Numbered from the stretch's first letter, positions 56,068 through 64,000 are shown. The stretch is 64,000 nucleotides of DNA from QHXQ01 sp038322995 (GCA_038322995.1 JBBQGM010000009.1:5701-69700); one strand, 5' to 3'. Translations and numbers: made by a program. The notes: generated by a model from the sequence alone, not told the origin.

Positions 56068-58734
56068 ATGCGAATTCTCGATATTAAAGCGTTGCGCGGC
56101 CCGAATTATTGGAGCGGCTATCGGAACAAACTGATCGTGCTGCGGCTCGACCTGGAAGAATTTGAACAGCGGCCGACCGACAAAATCGAAAACTTCAGCA
56201 CGCGCCTGGCAGAGTTACTGCCGAGTCTGCATCAGCACGGCTGTAGTTATCAAACGCCGGGTGGCTTCTTGCGCCGGGTCGAGGAAGGGACATGGGCCGG
56301 GCACGTGATCGAGCATCTCGCGTTGGAATTGCAGACGCTCGCCGGGATGGACACGGGCTACGGGCGCACGCGCGAGACAAGCCATGCGGGCGTCTATAAT
56401 GTTGTCTTCAGTTATATCGAAGAGGATGCGGGCCGCTATGCTGCCCGCGCCGCCGTGCAATTCTTTACCAACCTCGCCGCCGGCACTGCCCTCGCCGAAC
56501 TGAAATTGCCGCTCGCCGCCGATGTGCAACGCCTGCGCGAGATACGCGAGGACGTGCGCTTTGGCCCCTCCACTGGCAGCATCGTGCAGGAAGCCGAAGG
56601 GCGCGACATCCCGCACATCCGGCTCAACACGCAATCGCTCGTTCAGCTTGGCTACGGCGTTAATCAACAGCGCATCCAGGCCACTGTCACAGGGCGCACC
56701 AACATGATCGCCGTCGACCTCGCCAGCGACAAAGACGCGACGAAACAACTGCTGGGCAGCATGGGCGTGCCCGTACCAAAAGGTTATCAGATCGTTGACG
56801 AAGATGAGATCGAACGGGCGGTTGAGCGCATCGGGTTTCCGCTGGCCATAAAGCCGCTTGACGCCAATCACGGGAAGGGCATTACCGTCGGCTTGCAGAC
56901 GCTTACGCAAGTCCGTGCGGCGTTCCCGCTCGCGAAAAATTATGCGCACCGTGTCATCATCGAGCAATCGCTCGCGGGCCAAGACTTCCGCGCGCTCGTC
57001 GTCAACAATCGGCTCGTTGCCGTCGCGGAGCGCATCCCCGCGCATGTCGTCGGCGACGGCGCGCAGACGATTCAAGAGTTGATTGATCGCACGAACGAAG
57101 ACCCACGGCGCGGCTATGGCCATGAGAACGTGCTAACGCAGATTGACGTGGACGCGCAGACCGAGAGTCTGCTGACCGCGCGCGGCTATACGCTGGAGAC
57201 GGTGCTGCCAGAAGGTGAAAAGTTGCGCCTCAAAACGACCGCCAATATTTCCACCGGCGGCACGGCCATAGATCGCACGGACGAGGTGCATCCATTCAAC
57301 ATCACGCTCTTTGAGCGCATCGCCCGCATCGTCGGTCTCGACGTGGCCGGCATCGACGTGGTCGCGCCTGATCTCTCCACGCCGCTCACGGAGAATGGCG
57401 GCGGTATTATCGAAGTGAACGCCGCGCCCGGCTTTCGCATGCACATCGCGCCTTCGGAGGGCATCCCCCGCAATGTGGCCGAGCACGTTATCGACATGCT
57501 TTTCCCGCCCGGCACGCCGGCCCGTGTGCCCATCATCGCCATCACGGGCACGAACGGCAAGACGACCACGACGCGGCTCATCGCGCACATCATCAAGAAT
57601 TCGGGCCGCAACGTCGGCTTTACCACGACCGAAGGCATCTACATTGGCAACAGTCTGATTCAACCCGGCGACAACACCGGCCCCGTCTCCGCGCAACTCG
57701 TGCTTAAAGACCCGACGGTCGAGATCGCCGTGTTGGAGACGGCGCGTGGCGGCATCATCCGGGCCGGTCTCGGCTTCGACCGCTGCGACATCGGCGTCGT
57801 GCTGAACGTGACCGTCGATCATCTCGGCTTGAAAGACATCGAGACGATTGCGGACATGGCGCGCGTCAAAGCGGTCGTGCCGCGCGCTGTCGGGCGCAAC
57901 GGTTACGCCGTCTTGAACGCCGACGATGAACTCGTCTATGCGATGCACGCCGACACGCCGGGGCAGATCGCGCTCTTCGGCATGGAGGAAGAGAACCCGC
58001 ACATCGTCGCGCATACACAAGACGGCGGCATCGCCTGCGTGTTTGAGAATGGCTACGTGACGTTGCTCAAAGGCAAGTGGAAAGTGCGCGTGGAGAAGGT
58101 CATCAATATCCCCTTGACCTACGGCGGGCGGGCGGCATTCATGATTCAGAATGTGCTGGCCGCCACGCTTGCCGCGTATCTGCAAAACATCAGCATCGAA
58201 GATTTGCGCGTCGGGCTGACGACTTTCGTGCCTTCGGTCGCGCAGACGCCGGGGCGTTTGAACCTGATCGAAATGGGCGACTTCACCGTCTTGATCGACT
58301 TTGCGCACAACCCGGCCGGGATGGAGGCGCTGCAACGCTTCATCACCAAGTTTCCGAACAAGACGAAGACCGGCGTGATCGGCGGCACGGGCGACCGGCG
58401 CGACGACGACCTGCGCCTCTACGGCCGCATCGCCGCGCAGATGTTCACCAACGTCATCGTGCGCGAAGATGATGATCTACGCGGCCGCCCGGCCGGCGAT
58501 GCGACCCGCCTCGTCGTCGAAGGCCTGCGCAGTGTTAATCCCGCACTGCCGATCAAGGAATTTACCGACGCGCGTGAGGCGATCAACTATGCGCTACAGC
58601 ACGCGCGCAAAAATGAGTTACTGGTGATTCTCGCCGACAACGTCGGGCGCTCAATCGAGATCGTCAGTAAGTTTCGTGAACAACGCACGCCGGTCAAAGT
58701 TGTCCACGAGGACATCCCCAATCAGCATGCTTAA
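56068..58734 (+). CDS. cphA: Cyanophycin synthetase
   Basis: ATP-dependent polymerase of multi-L-arginyl-poly-L-aspartate, 888-890 residues, the normal size. In order: an N-terminal domain (LRGPNYWSGYRNKLIVLRLD, VFSYIEEDAGRYAARAA), an ATP-grasp domain (FPLAIKPLDANHGKGITVGL; GGIIEVNAAPGFRMH) that adds Asp, and a Mur-ligase-like domain (IAITGTNGKTTTTRLIAHII; TARGGIIRAGLGFDRCDIGV; LNVTVDHLGLKDI; TPGRLNLIEMGDFTVLIDFA) that adds Arg. ATG 56068 is used; TTG 56062 is possible. It follows cphB. The enzyme appears intact. Confidence 0.95.
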   Translation: MRILDIKALRGPNYWSGYRNKLIVLRLDLEEFEQRPTDKIENFSTRLAELLPSLHQHGCSYQTPGGFLRRVEEGTWAGHVIEHLALELQTLAGMDTGYGRTRETSHAGVYNVVFSYIEEDAGRYAARAAVQFFTNLAAGTALAELKLPLAADVQRLREIREDVRFGPSTGSIVQEAEGRDIPHIRLNTQSLVQLGYGVNQQRIQATVTGRTNMIAVDLASDKDATKQLLGSMGVPVPKGYQIVDEDEIERAVERIGFPLAIKPLDANHGKGITVGLQTLTQVRAAFPLAKNYAHRVIIEQSLAGQDFRALVVNNRLVAVAERIPAHVVGDGAQTIQELIDRTNEDPRRGYGHENVLTQIDVDAQTESLLTARGYTLETVLPEGEKLRLKTTANISTGGTAIDRTDEVHPFNITLFERIARIVGLDVAGIDVVAPDLSTPLTENGGGIIEVNAAPGFRMHIAPSEGIPRNVAEHVIDMLFPPGTPARVPIIAITGTNGKTTTTRLIAHIIKNSGRNVGFTTTEGIYIGNSLIQPGDNTGPVSAQLVLKDPTVEIAVLETARGGIIRAGLGFDRCDIGVVLNVTVDHLGLKDIETIADMARVKAVVPRAVGRNGYAVLNADDELVYAMHADTPGQIALFGMEEENPHIVAHTQDGGIACVFENGYVTLLKGKWKVRVEKVINIPLTYGGRAAFMIQNVLAATLAAYLQNISIEDLRVGLTTFVPSVAQTPGRLNLIEMGDFTVLIDFAHNPAGMEALQRFITKFPNKTKTGVIGGTGDRRDDDLRLYGRIAAQMFTNVIVREDDDLRGRPAGDATRLVVEGLRSVNPALPIKEFTDAREAINYALQHARKNELLVILADNVGRSIEIVSKFREQRTPVKVVHEDIPNQHA

Positions 58735-58737
58735 AAC

Positions 58738-59724
58738 TCAGGCGCGATAAATTGCCACTTGCGCTGCGCTCCCCGCAGTAATCCACGCGCGGTACATGCC
58801 TTCGCTATTGAAGGGCAGCGCGATGTTGCCCGCCTGATCCACCGCGATCAGCCCGCCCTCGCCACCCAACTCGCGCAATGTCACATCGACGACTTGCGCG
58901 CAGGCAGCGGCGAGCGGCAAGTTTTTGTACTTCATCAGGCAGGCCACCTCATAGGCGGCAACCGTGCGGATGAAGTATTCGCCGTGCCCGGTGCAGGAGA
59001 CGGCGCAGGTGCGGTCGTCGGCGTAAGTGCCCGCGCCGATGAGCGGCGTGTCGCCGATGCGCCCGTAACGTTTGTTGGTCATGCCGCCGGTCGATGTCGC
59101 CGCCGCGAGATGCCCATCACAATCGCGCGCGACGGCCCCGACCGTGCCAAACTTGTTCCCCGTCGAATGATCCAAGCGCACCGCCCCCTCGCGGCGGGCT
59201 GCGAGCAATTGTTCGTATCTTAATTCATCAAAGAAATATTCTGGCGGCGCGAAGGCACAACCGGCCGCACGGGCGAACTCCTCCGCGCCGGGCCCACACA
59301 ACAAGACATGCTCCGTCTCTTCCATGACGCGGCGCGCGAGCTTGATCGGGTTCTTAACGCCGCTCACCGTCGCGACCGCGCCAGCGCGCAAGTCTCGGCC
59401 GGACATGATCGCTGCGTCCATCTCGTGCCGCTCGTCATGCGTGAAGACCGCGCCCCGCCCGGCGTTGAAGAGAGGGTTATCTTCAAGCACGCTGACCGCC
59501 TCTTCAACCGCAGCGAGCGCCGCGCCGCCGTCGTGCAAGATGGCCCAGCCACGCAGGAGAGCATGTTGCAAGCCGGCGCGATAATCCGCCTCGCGGGCGG
59601 CGCTCAGTGCCGCGCGATTAATCGTACCTGCGCCGCCGTGGATGGCGAGGGCCAATTTCGCTTCGTGCTGCTTCGTTTCAGGATTCATATCCGAGAGCAT
59701 GGAAACTATCGCCCCGTTCGTCAA
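58738..59724 (-). CDS. iaaA: Isoaspartyl peptidase / beta-aspartyl L-asparaginase (IaaA-like)
   Basis: N-terminal nucleophile hydrolase of 328 residues that releases the beta-Asp bond of isoaspartyl dipeptides and, in other bacteria, finishes cyanophycin breakdown. The entry motif LALAIHGGAGTINRAAL, DNPLFNAGRGAVFT, the self-cleavage site NKFGTVGAVARD (Thr nucleophile) and STGGMTNKRYGRIGDTPLIG, GHGEYFIRTVAAYEV are intact. Alternative starts at 59700 and 59688 exist and no ribosome site decides. It converges with cphA, 3 bases apart, and diverges from the M20 peptidase gene. Confidence 0.9.
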   Translation of the reverse strand: MTNGAIVSMLSDMNPETKQHEAKLALAIHGGAGTINRAALSAAREADYRAGLQHALLRGWAILHDGGAALAAVEEAVSVLEDNPLFNAGRGAVFTHDERHEMDAAIMSGRDLRAGAVATVSGVKNPIKLARRVMEETEHVLLCGPGAEEFARAAGCAFAPPEYFFDELRYEQLLAARREGAVRLDHSTGNKFGTVGAVARDCDGHLAAATSTGGMTNKRYGRIGDTPLIGAGTYADDRTCAVSCTGHGEYFIRTVAAYEVACLMKYKNLPLAAACAQVVDVTLRELGGEGGLIAVDQAGNIALPFNSEGMYRAWITAGSAAQVAIYRA

Positions 59725-59931
59725 GCTTACAGCGCAGAAAAGACAACGCGAACACGGCTGTCGCCTGCTAGAATCTAAAATGCGTGGTACAAAATCATTG
59801 CGGCTGGGCCTGAGCGCGCACGCCTAAATCCAGGTAGCGGCCACTAAGCTTGAGCAACATTAGACGTGGCTGTGCGCAGTTAGCTTGGCGGGGCGACGGT
59901 GTGTTTGTAGTTTGTGAGCTGGAGGGAACTA

Positions 59932-61386
59932 ATGAAACAAAACGTGCAGTTTAAACAAATCGCAATCACGGTGTTACTGGTCGCCACGTGCTTTAGTCTC
60001 GCATTAGTCAGCGACTCGCTAGGCTCCGCGTTGGCCGCGCCACAAGCCGCGCAGCCAGAGCAGCTGTTACGCGACATTTATAAAGAATTGGTCGAGATCA
60101 ATACGACGGATTCAGTCGGCAGTACGACGCAGGCGGCCGAGGCGATGGCGGCGCGGCTGAAAGCTGCTGGTTTCCCGGCGGTGGATGTCCAAGTGCTGGT
60201 GCCGCCCGGTAACGCACGCAAAGGCAATCTCGTCGCGCGCTTGCATGGCACGGGGCAGCAACGGCCCTTGTTGCTATTGGCCCATCTGGATGTCGTCGAA
60301 GCGCGGAAAGAGGATTGGTCGCCTGAGCTTGATCCGTTCAAACTGCTGGAGCGTGACGGCTTCTTCTACGCGCGCGGCTCTATCGATGACAAAGCGATGG
60401 CGGCCATCTTCATCGCGAACTTGATCCGCTATAGAGCGGAGGGTTTCAAACCTGAACGTGACATCATCGTCGCCCTCACCGCTGATGAAGAAGGCGGCGG
60501 CTTTAATGGCGCGTCGTGGTTGCTCAAAAATCATCACGAGCTGGTCGATGCTGCGTTCGGTTTGAACGAAGGTGGGGGCGGGCGGGAGCGCAACGGCCAG
60601 CCGCTCTTTCAAGGTGTGCAGGCGAGCGAGAAGATGTCGCAGAGTTTTCGGCTCGAAGTGAAGAACAAGGGCGGACATAGCTCCGTGCCTGTTAAAGACA
60701 ATGCTATTTACCGGCTAGCCGCTGGGCTGAATAATCTAGCGAAATTCGATTTCCCCATCAACTTAAACGAAGTCACACGCGCTTACTTTGAGCGCATGGC
60801 TGGCGTCGAGCGTGGGCAGACGGCCGCCGATATGAAGGCGCTCTTGCAGGCGCAACCGGACGCGCCCGCGGTCGCCCGCCTGGGCGAAATTGCCTTCTAC
60901 AATGCCATGCTGCGCACAACCTGCGTTGCCACTAAACTCGAAGGCGGGCACGCCAATAATGCGCTGCCGCAAACCGCGAGTGCCGTGGTCAATTGCCGCA
61001 TCCTGCCGCAAGAGACGCCCGCATATGTGCAAGCGACGCTCATGCGCGTACTCGCCGACGAGCAGATCGTCATTACACCGCTAGGCGGCGAGCGGTCAAA
61101 GGCCAGCCCACCCTCGCCGCTTGAGCCGCGCGTCCTCGCGCCCGTGGCCCGGCTCACGCAAGAGATATGGCCGGGCGTGCCGGTGATTCCGATGATGAGC
61201 ACGGGCGCAACCGACAGCCTATATTTTCGGCAAGCAGGGATTCCGATGTATGGTATCTCCGGCCTCTTCACCGACATTGACGACATCCGCACGCACGGCA
61301 AAGACGAACGCATTGGCGTCAAGCAACTCTTCGGCGGGCAGGAGTTTCTCTACCGCCTCGTGCAGGTGTTATCGTCCGCGCCTTGA
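59932..61386 (+). CDS. Secreted M20 family metallopeptidase
   Basis: 484-residue zinc exopeptidase with a signal peptide (MKQNVQFKQIAITVLLVATC to LAAPQA). Motifs: LLLLAHLDVVEARKEDW (His, Asp), GRGSIDDKA-like block FYARGSIDDKAMAAIFIANL (Asp), VALTADEEGGGFNGASWLL (catalytic Glu-Glu) and STGATDSLYFRQAGIPMYG (His region). The length and the middle dimerisation domain fit M20A/M20-like carboxypeptidases. GGAGGG lies before ATG 59932. It could take up peptides released outside the cell, but substrate is not visible. Confidence 0.88.
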   Translation: MKQNVQFKQIAITVLLVATCFSLALVSDSLGSALAAPQAAQPEQLLRDIYKELVEINTTDSVGSTTQAAEAMAARLKAAGFPAVDVQVLVPPGNARKGNLVARLHGTGQQRPLLLLAHLDVVEARKEDWSPELDPFKLLERDGFFYARGSIDDKAMAAIFIANLIRYRAEGFKPERDIIVALTADEEGGGFNGASWLLKNHHELVDAAFGLNEGGGGRERNGQPLFQGVQASEKMSQSFRLEVKNKGGHSSVPVKDNAIYRLAAGLNNLAKFDFPINLNEVTRAYFERMAGVERGQTAADMKALLQAQPDAPAVARLGEIAFYNAMLRTTCVATKLEGGHANNALPQTASAVVNCRILPQETPAYVQATLMRVLADEQIVITPLGGERSKASPPSPLEPRVLAPVARLTQEIWPGVPVIPMMSTGATDSLYFRQAGIPMYGISGLFTDIDDIRTHGKDERIGVKQLFGGQEFLYRLVQVLSSAP

Positions 61387-61409
61387 TATCCGGCAGGGCG
61401 CGCAATATC

Positions 61410-61709
61410 TCAGCGCTGCTTGTCAGTCTCACGCCTTTGCGGGTGCGCGAAGCGTGGCACTAACCCTCTGCGTAGTTCTAGCCCGTACAGACGGACATCG
61501 TCGCGTTGTACCGTCCAGATCAAGCGGTCGTTAAGCAGTGCGTTTAACGTCAGACCTAGCCGCTCGTCATTGAGCTTGGCCGTTAGCTTCAGATATTCCC
61601 AGTCGCGTGCGCCGGCCTGCAAAGCGTTTAGAACTCGTTGTTGCGGGGCAACATTGGTCACCGCGATCCCACCTTTCTGCTTTGTCCCTGCTTGCGCACT
61701 ATTCGACAT
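61410..61709 (-). CDS. Small winged-helix-like protein
   Basis: 99 residues from ATG 61709. The segment QRVLNALQAGARDWEYLKLT, then LNDERLGLTLNALLNDRLIW and TVQRDDVRLYGLEL has the helix-helix-wing pattern of winged-helix proteins, here with a W in the second helix. The ends are charged (RRETDKQR). No family was recognised. Its start overlaps the end of the small gene 61699-61956 by 11 bases, so the two are probably translated together. Confidence 0.5.
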   Translation of the reverse strand: MSNSAQAGTKQKGGIAVTNVAPQQRVLNALQAGARDWEYLKLTAKLNDERLGLTLNALLNDRLIWTVQRDDVRLYGLELRRGLVPRFAHPQRRETDKQR

Positions 61710-61956
61710 CGTTCGGCGCAGTGCCGACGCCGCCGGTCTCACCGGGAAAATTACCGCCTGCGCCCACATGTGTCGAAGTCGCCCCGTCAATGTCACCGGC
61801 TTCTTGCACGTTGAGCTGTGGCGGCGGGGCCGACGGATTTAGGTCAGTGCCCGCGCCGGGTTCACCCTTGACCAATCCAGCATCACCGGGCACATTCACC
61901 CCGCGCTGTTCCATTTCGAGCGGATTCAGGTTGCTGTCTTTGTCTGTCTTGCTCAT
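61699..61956 (-). CDS. Small acidic hypothetical protein
   Basis: 85 residues, Gly-, Asn- and Asp-rich with little hydrophobic content: MSKTDKDSNLNPLEMEQRGV, then NVPGDAGLVKGEPGAGTDLN and so on to TAPNDVE. It resembles an intrinsically disordered or adaptor-like protein. AGGA about 10 bases before the ATG supports translation. The reading frame ends inside the start of the following winged-helix-like gene. No family was recognised. Confidence 0.5.
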   Translation of the reverse strand: MSKTDKDSNLNPLEMEQRGVNVPGDAGLVKGEPGAGTDLNPSAPPPQLNVQEAGDIDGATSTHVGAGGNFPGETGGVGTAPNDVE

Positions 61957-62138
61957 CTCAAATCATCCTTCTGTGTTTATGGTCAAAACCCGTTGCCCGT
62001 TGGTGTCTGGCATGTCGGATCAGTGGTCGCAATACGTGCAACGATTTGTGCAATTGGGCCACGTCCGGGACATAATCCTAAGTTTCGCCCAAAGTAGCGC
62101 CGGGGTGCATCATGTAAGCACAAGATAGAACAAGTGCT

Positions 62139-62181
62139 AGACCTTCTGCAAAGTTTATGCGAAAACTTTGACAGGAGGTCT
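62139..62181. repeat. Foldback element A (MITE-like)
   Basis: Left arm 62139-62155 and right arm 62164-62181 are imperfect inverse copies (one mismatch, one indel) around an 8-base loop. The outer sequence AGACCT and adjacent bases match the arms of the element at 62226-62322, so both probably derive from one family. No direct repeat at the flanks is obvious. Confidence 0.45.
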
Positions 62182-62225
62182 CGGGGGATGAAAAAGTCAC
62201 GCCCGGCTAGTGTCATCCGACTCTA

Positions 62226-62322
62226 AATAGACCTCTTGCAAAAGTCACCTTGACCGAGTGCAAAAGCCAATGATTTAGCGGGTGACATCTTCAATAAACC
62301 CGACTTTTGCAAGAGGTCTATT
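62226..62322. repeat. Foldback element B, 21-bp perfect terminal repeats (MITE-like)
   Basis: AATAGACCTCTTGCAAAAGT at the left end (62226-62246, with one further C) and its exact complement at 62302-62322 flank a 55-base non-coding centre. It has no coding capacity. Ends of this kind are seen on IS elements; which family is not assigned. The right arm supplies the stop codon of an adjoining broken frame at 62318. Confidence 0.7.
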
Positions 62323-62490
62323 GAGGTTGTTCGAGACTATCGCAGCACAGGTTCACATCCGGCAGAAGCCGATCAAGCACACGCCGCTTGAGAAGTTGAC
62401 GGACGCTAGCATAGCGATCCACTAAGGTGCGCATGGTCTCCGTGAGGTGAATACGCGTGTAAGAAATGAGGTAGGTCGTCAAAAGTGGCC
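62318..62490 (-). pseudogene. Unidentified reading-frame fragment ending in foldback element B
   Basis: On the minus strand one frame reads TTYLISYTRIHLTETMRTLV and then DRYASVRQLLKRRVLDRLLP, ending at TAG 62320-62318 contributed by the terminal repeat of element B. The composition looks protein-like, but no family was recognised and there is no start context. It is joined, in another frame, to the IS3-like remnant at its upstream end. Confidence 0.35.
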
Positions 62491-62784
62491 GCCCTGAATG
62501 CCGCTCATGCGGCGTGCTGTTGCCGCGTGAACGTAGGTGCTGGCCGCCGTCCAGACTGCGGCGGGGCGCGGCACCGTGAAGCGTTGCGCTAAGAGATTAG
62601 GAGCGACGGGTAAATGATGCGGCGCGGCGGTCGTCTGAACCCGGAAGCGGCGCTTCTGCTGGCCGCATTGCAAGCCTAGCTCGCGCCCGCTCTTGCTCGT
62701 GCCGAGACTCACCCGGCCGCCTGCGCTCGCAAGTTCCTGCTGCAAGCGCCGCGCGTGCGATTCGATGGTTGCCATACGAGCCAC
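62479..62784 (-). pseudogene. Remnant of an IS3-family transposase (OrfB)
   Basis: The frame contains GRELGLQCGQQKRRFRVQTT followed by PVAPNLLAQRFTVPRPAAVW, which matches the KRRFRVTT..H..PVAPNLL...FT...P..VW segment before the integrase core of IS3-family OrfB. The DDE domain that should follow (VWVxDITY) is WTAASTYVHAA here, so the first catalytic Asp is lost, and the protein stops after about 20 more residues. Roughly 100 of 270-300 residues remain. It is clearly decayed. Confidence 0.6.
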
Positions 62785-63078
62785 GCCTGCTAGCCGCTCT
62801 GTGCCCCGTCAAGCACACGACATAGCACGCAGCGTGGATACGCACCGCCTAGGTCTGTGCTCAGCGCCTACCTCCCAGCGCCTCGCTGGCGCAGGACGCC
62901 GCAGCCTTCTTTAGAATATCGCGCGCCAGTCGCAACCCGGCATGCGCGCGCCGCGCGGCCTGCGCTTTGGGCGACACGCCGATATGAAGCGGTGTCGCCG
63001 GATGACAACCGCTGATTCAAGCCTACGGGCATGGTTGGTTTGCCGCCGTGCGCGCCCGCTGGGCAGGGAGAATGCTAA
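62785..63078. other. Gene-free stretch between the IS remnant and the first right-end gene
   Basis: No protein-like frame beyond short fragments was found; the minus-strand frame just upstream of the IS remnant (RGTERLAGVARMATIES) may be more of the same decayed element. No clear terminal inverted repeat was found. Confidence 0.25.
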
Positions 63079-63420
63079 ATGCACAACCGGCAACGAAAGA
63101 TAAGCGTGCCGCTCAGTTGTGCCTTGCTGGTGACGGCGCTTGTGACGGGTCGCGTTAGCCCTGCGGTGCGCGGTGCACCCGTGCCCGTGCTGGCTGCGCC
63201 AGCCGCTATCGACTGCGAGGGCAATGCGTGCAGTCAGGTCACGCTGACGTGGGACGAGACGAAACAGCAGTATCTGGCGCAGAACAACTCCGCCGACCGT
63301 GCGGTGCGGGTCGAAGGCTCAAATTGGGCGGGCGGCGCAAGCGTCCGTGTCGCGCCCGGTAAGTCTGACTACCTCGCCCTCAAGAACATCGTCGGCGCGT
63401 ACCACGCCAACTATGCATGA
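63079..63420 (+). CDS. Small secreted hypothetical protein
   Basis: 113 residues with a signal peptide (ISVPLSCALLVTALVTG) and a small beta-rich mature part: a Cys pair in IDCEGNACSQVTLTWDETKQ, then AQNNSADRAVRVEGSNWAGG and a closing VAPGKSDYLALKNIVGAYHANY. The Cys pair may form a disulfide. No family was recognised. It is followed 42 bases later by the tail-fibre-like gene in the same direction. Confidence 0.55.
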   Translation: MHNRQRKISVPLSCALLVTALVTGRVSPAVRGAPVPVLAAPAAIDCEGNACSQVTLTWDETKQQYLAQNNSADRAVRVEGSNWAGGASVRVAPGKSDYLALKNIVGAYHANYA

Positions 63421-63462
63421 AGCACAAAGCCCTGTCACCAGAGACGGAAAGAGATACAAGCG

Positions 63463-63873
63463 ATGAGCAAGCAGACCCCAGCCGCCAGCCGGCCGCCTAG
63501 TGCCCGCTGCCACCTTCTAACCTTGTTGCTCCTGATGGGCGCATTCGCTGCGGGGCAGCAGGCGCAGGCGCAGACGCAGACGCCGACGCCCTCGCCGTGG
63601 ACGACGACGGGCAACAACATTAGCAACACGAACACGGGCAACGTCGGCATCGGCACGGGCACGACCGCGCCGACGAAGAAGCTGGTGACGGCGGGCGGCG
63701 CGCTCTTCGGCAGCGTGTTCAGCCGGACTGAGTTGTGGCTTAACTTTACGACGCAGACTAATCCGGCGCTGCTCGATCTGAACTCCGCCGCCGCCGTGTC
63801 GGATTACACGCGGTTCGCGGCCTTTTCGCTGGTGACCAAGCAGTCCGGCACAGCCCATCCCGCCGTGCGCTGA
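63463..63873 (+). CDS. Secreted protein with tail-fibre-like NVGIGT motif, probably truncated
   Basis: 136 residues. A signal peptide (LLTLLLLMGAFAAGQQAQAQ) leads to WTTTGNNISNTNTGNVGIGT, then GTTAPTKKLVTAGGALFGS. NxGNVGIGTTxPxxKL is the entry motif of many phage tail-fibre and autotransporter-like proteins, which usually continue for hundreds of residues with a C-terminal intramolecular chaperone. Here only about 70 residues follow before the stop, so it is probably truncated. Function unknown. Confidence 0.5.
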   Translation: MSKQTPAASRPPSARCHLLTLLLLMGAFAAGQQAQAQTQTPTPSPWTTTGNNISNTNTGNVGIGTGTTAPTKKLVTAGGALFGSVFSRTELWLNFTTQTNPALLDLNSAAAVSDYTRFAAFSLVTKQSGTAHPAVR

Positions 63874-64000
63874 CTTGCCCGCGCTCGCGGCGTGCAGCGC
63901 ACTGCTTGCCCAAACTCTGGTGCGCGTCCGGCTTGACGTTTAGGACAAAGTGCCAGCCGTAGCCGATAATTTGCCGCAGGTGCGGGACCTTAGCGGATAA
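63868..64000 (-). pseudogene. Partial transposase fragment at the window edge
   Basis: The minus-strand frame entering at 64000 reads LSAKVPHLRQIIGYGWHFVL, then NVKPDAHQSLGKQCAARRER. The G-W-H-(F/Y)-(V/I)-L-x-V-K-P-x-x-H-x-S-L pattern recalls the catalytic region of DDE transposases, but the IS family was not assigned. It continues beyond the window, and its natural end is lost: the frame runs on, antisense to the tail-fibre-like gene, to a TAG at 63760-63758. Confidence 0.4.

Noticed and set aside
57133..58335. 400-residue minus-strand open frame
   Set aside because: Lies fully inside cphA on the other strand; composition is Arg-, His- and Asp-rich with no domain.

Overview
The window is about 64 kb of gene-dense, GC-rich (estimated near 60 %) bacterial chromosome. 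No rRNA, tRNA or CRISPR array was seen. The gene set points to a free-living heterotroph of Acidobacteriota type, possibly class Blastocatellia: an M13 metallopeptidase, many TPR lipoproteins, a YncE-propeller/phosphoesterase fusion, a GH57 DUF3536 protein beside glgB, remnants of a Pkn-type kinase and of a two-component propeller protein, and many secreted peptidases. That placement is inferred from gene content only. No phylogenetic marker lies in the window.

Layout. 0-17 kb: the 3' end of an unidentified gene, a MerR-like regulator paired with a von Willebrand A protein, a Nudix hydrolase, trehalose synthase, glucose-6-phosphate isomerase, a PAS-GGDEF-EAL protein, aldose epimerase, a membrane-anchored FKBP, an M13 peptidase, a PilZ protein, a TatT-like lipoprotein, an MFS transporter and the broken start of a propeller sensor. 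17-30 kb: thioesterase, cyclophilin, an ettA-DUF72-SDR operon, two TPR lipoproteins, the oxidative pentose phosphate pair gnd-zwf, ribonuclease Z, a secreted tyrosine-phosphatase-like protein, an Erf-like annealing protein and PhzF. 30-44 kb: a GH57 (DUF3536)-glgB glycogen pair, the YncE/phosphoesterase fusion, an M28 peptidase, an orphan ExbD, a GNAT enzyme and a subtilase with a hexapeptide-repeat tract. 44-52 kb: a polyphosphate-centred block. A CBS-sixA-ppk2 operon runs leftward. Rightward run a PrpE-like phosphatase and a translationally coupled run of two thymidylate-kinase-like P-loop proteins and Ppx/GppA-HD, followed by a CHAD protein. 52-61 kb: ABC transporter parts with an EEP hydrolase between them, then the cyanophycin set (cyanophycinase, cyanophycin synthetase, isoaspartyl peptidase) and an M20 peptidase. 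61-64 kb: small unknown genes and a decayed mobile region holding foldback elements, an IS3-family transposase remnant, a truncated tail-fibre-like gene and a partial transposase at the edge.

Taken together, the genes cover storage and turnover of three reserves: glycogen/trehalose (treS, GH57, glgB), polyphosphate (ppk2, ppx, CHAD) and cyanophycin (cphA, cphB, iaaA). Glucose 6-phosphate handling (pgi, zwf, gnd) sits alongside them. The most unusual signals are: the second thymidylate-kinase-like protein, whose Walker A lysine is an arginine, in the polyphosphate block; the LGDGVL hexapeptide array in the subtilase; the Erf-like gene with no phage around it; and several long, near-perfect intergenic palindromes.
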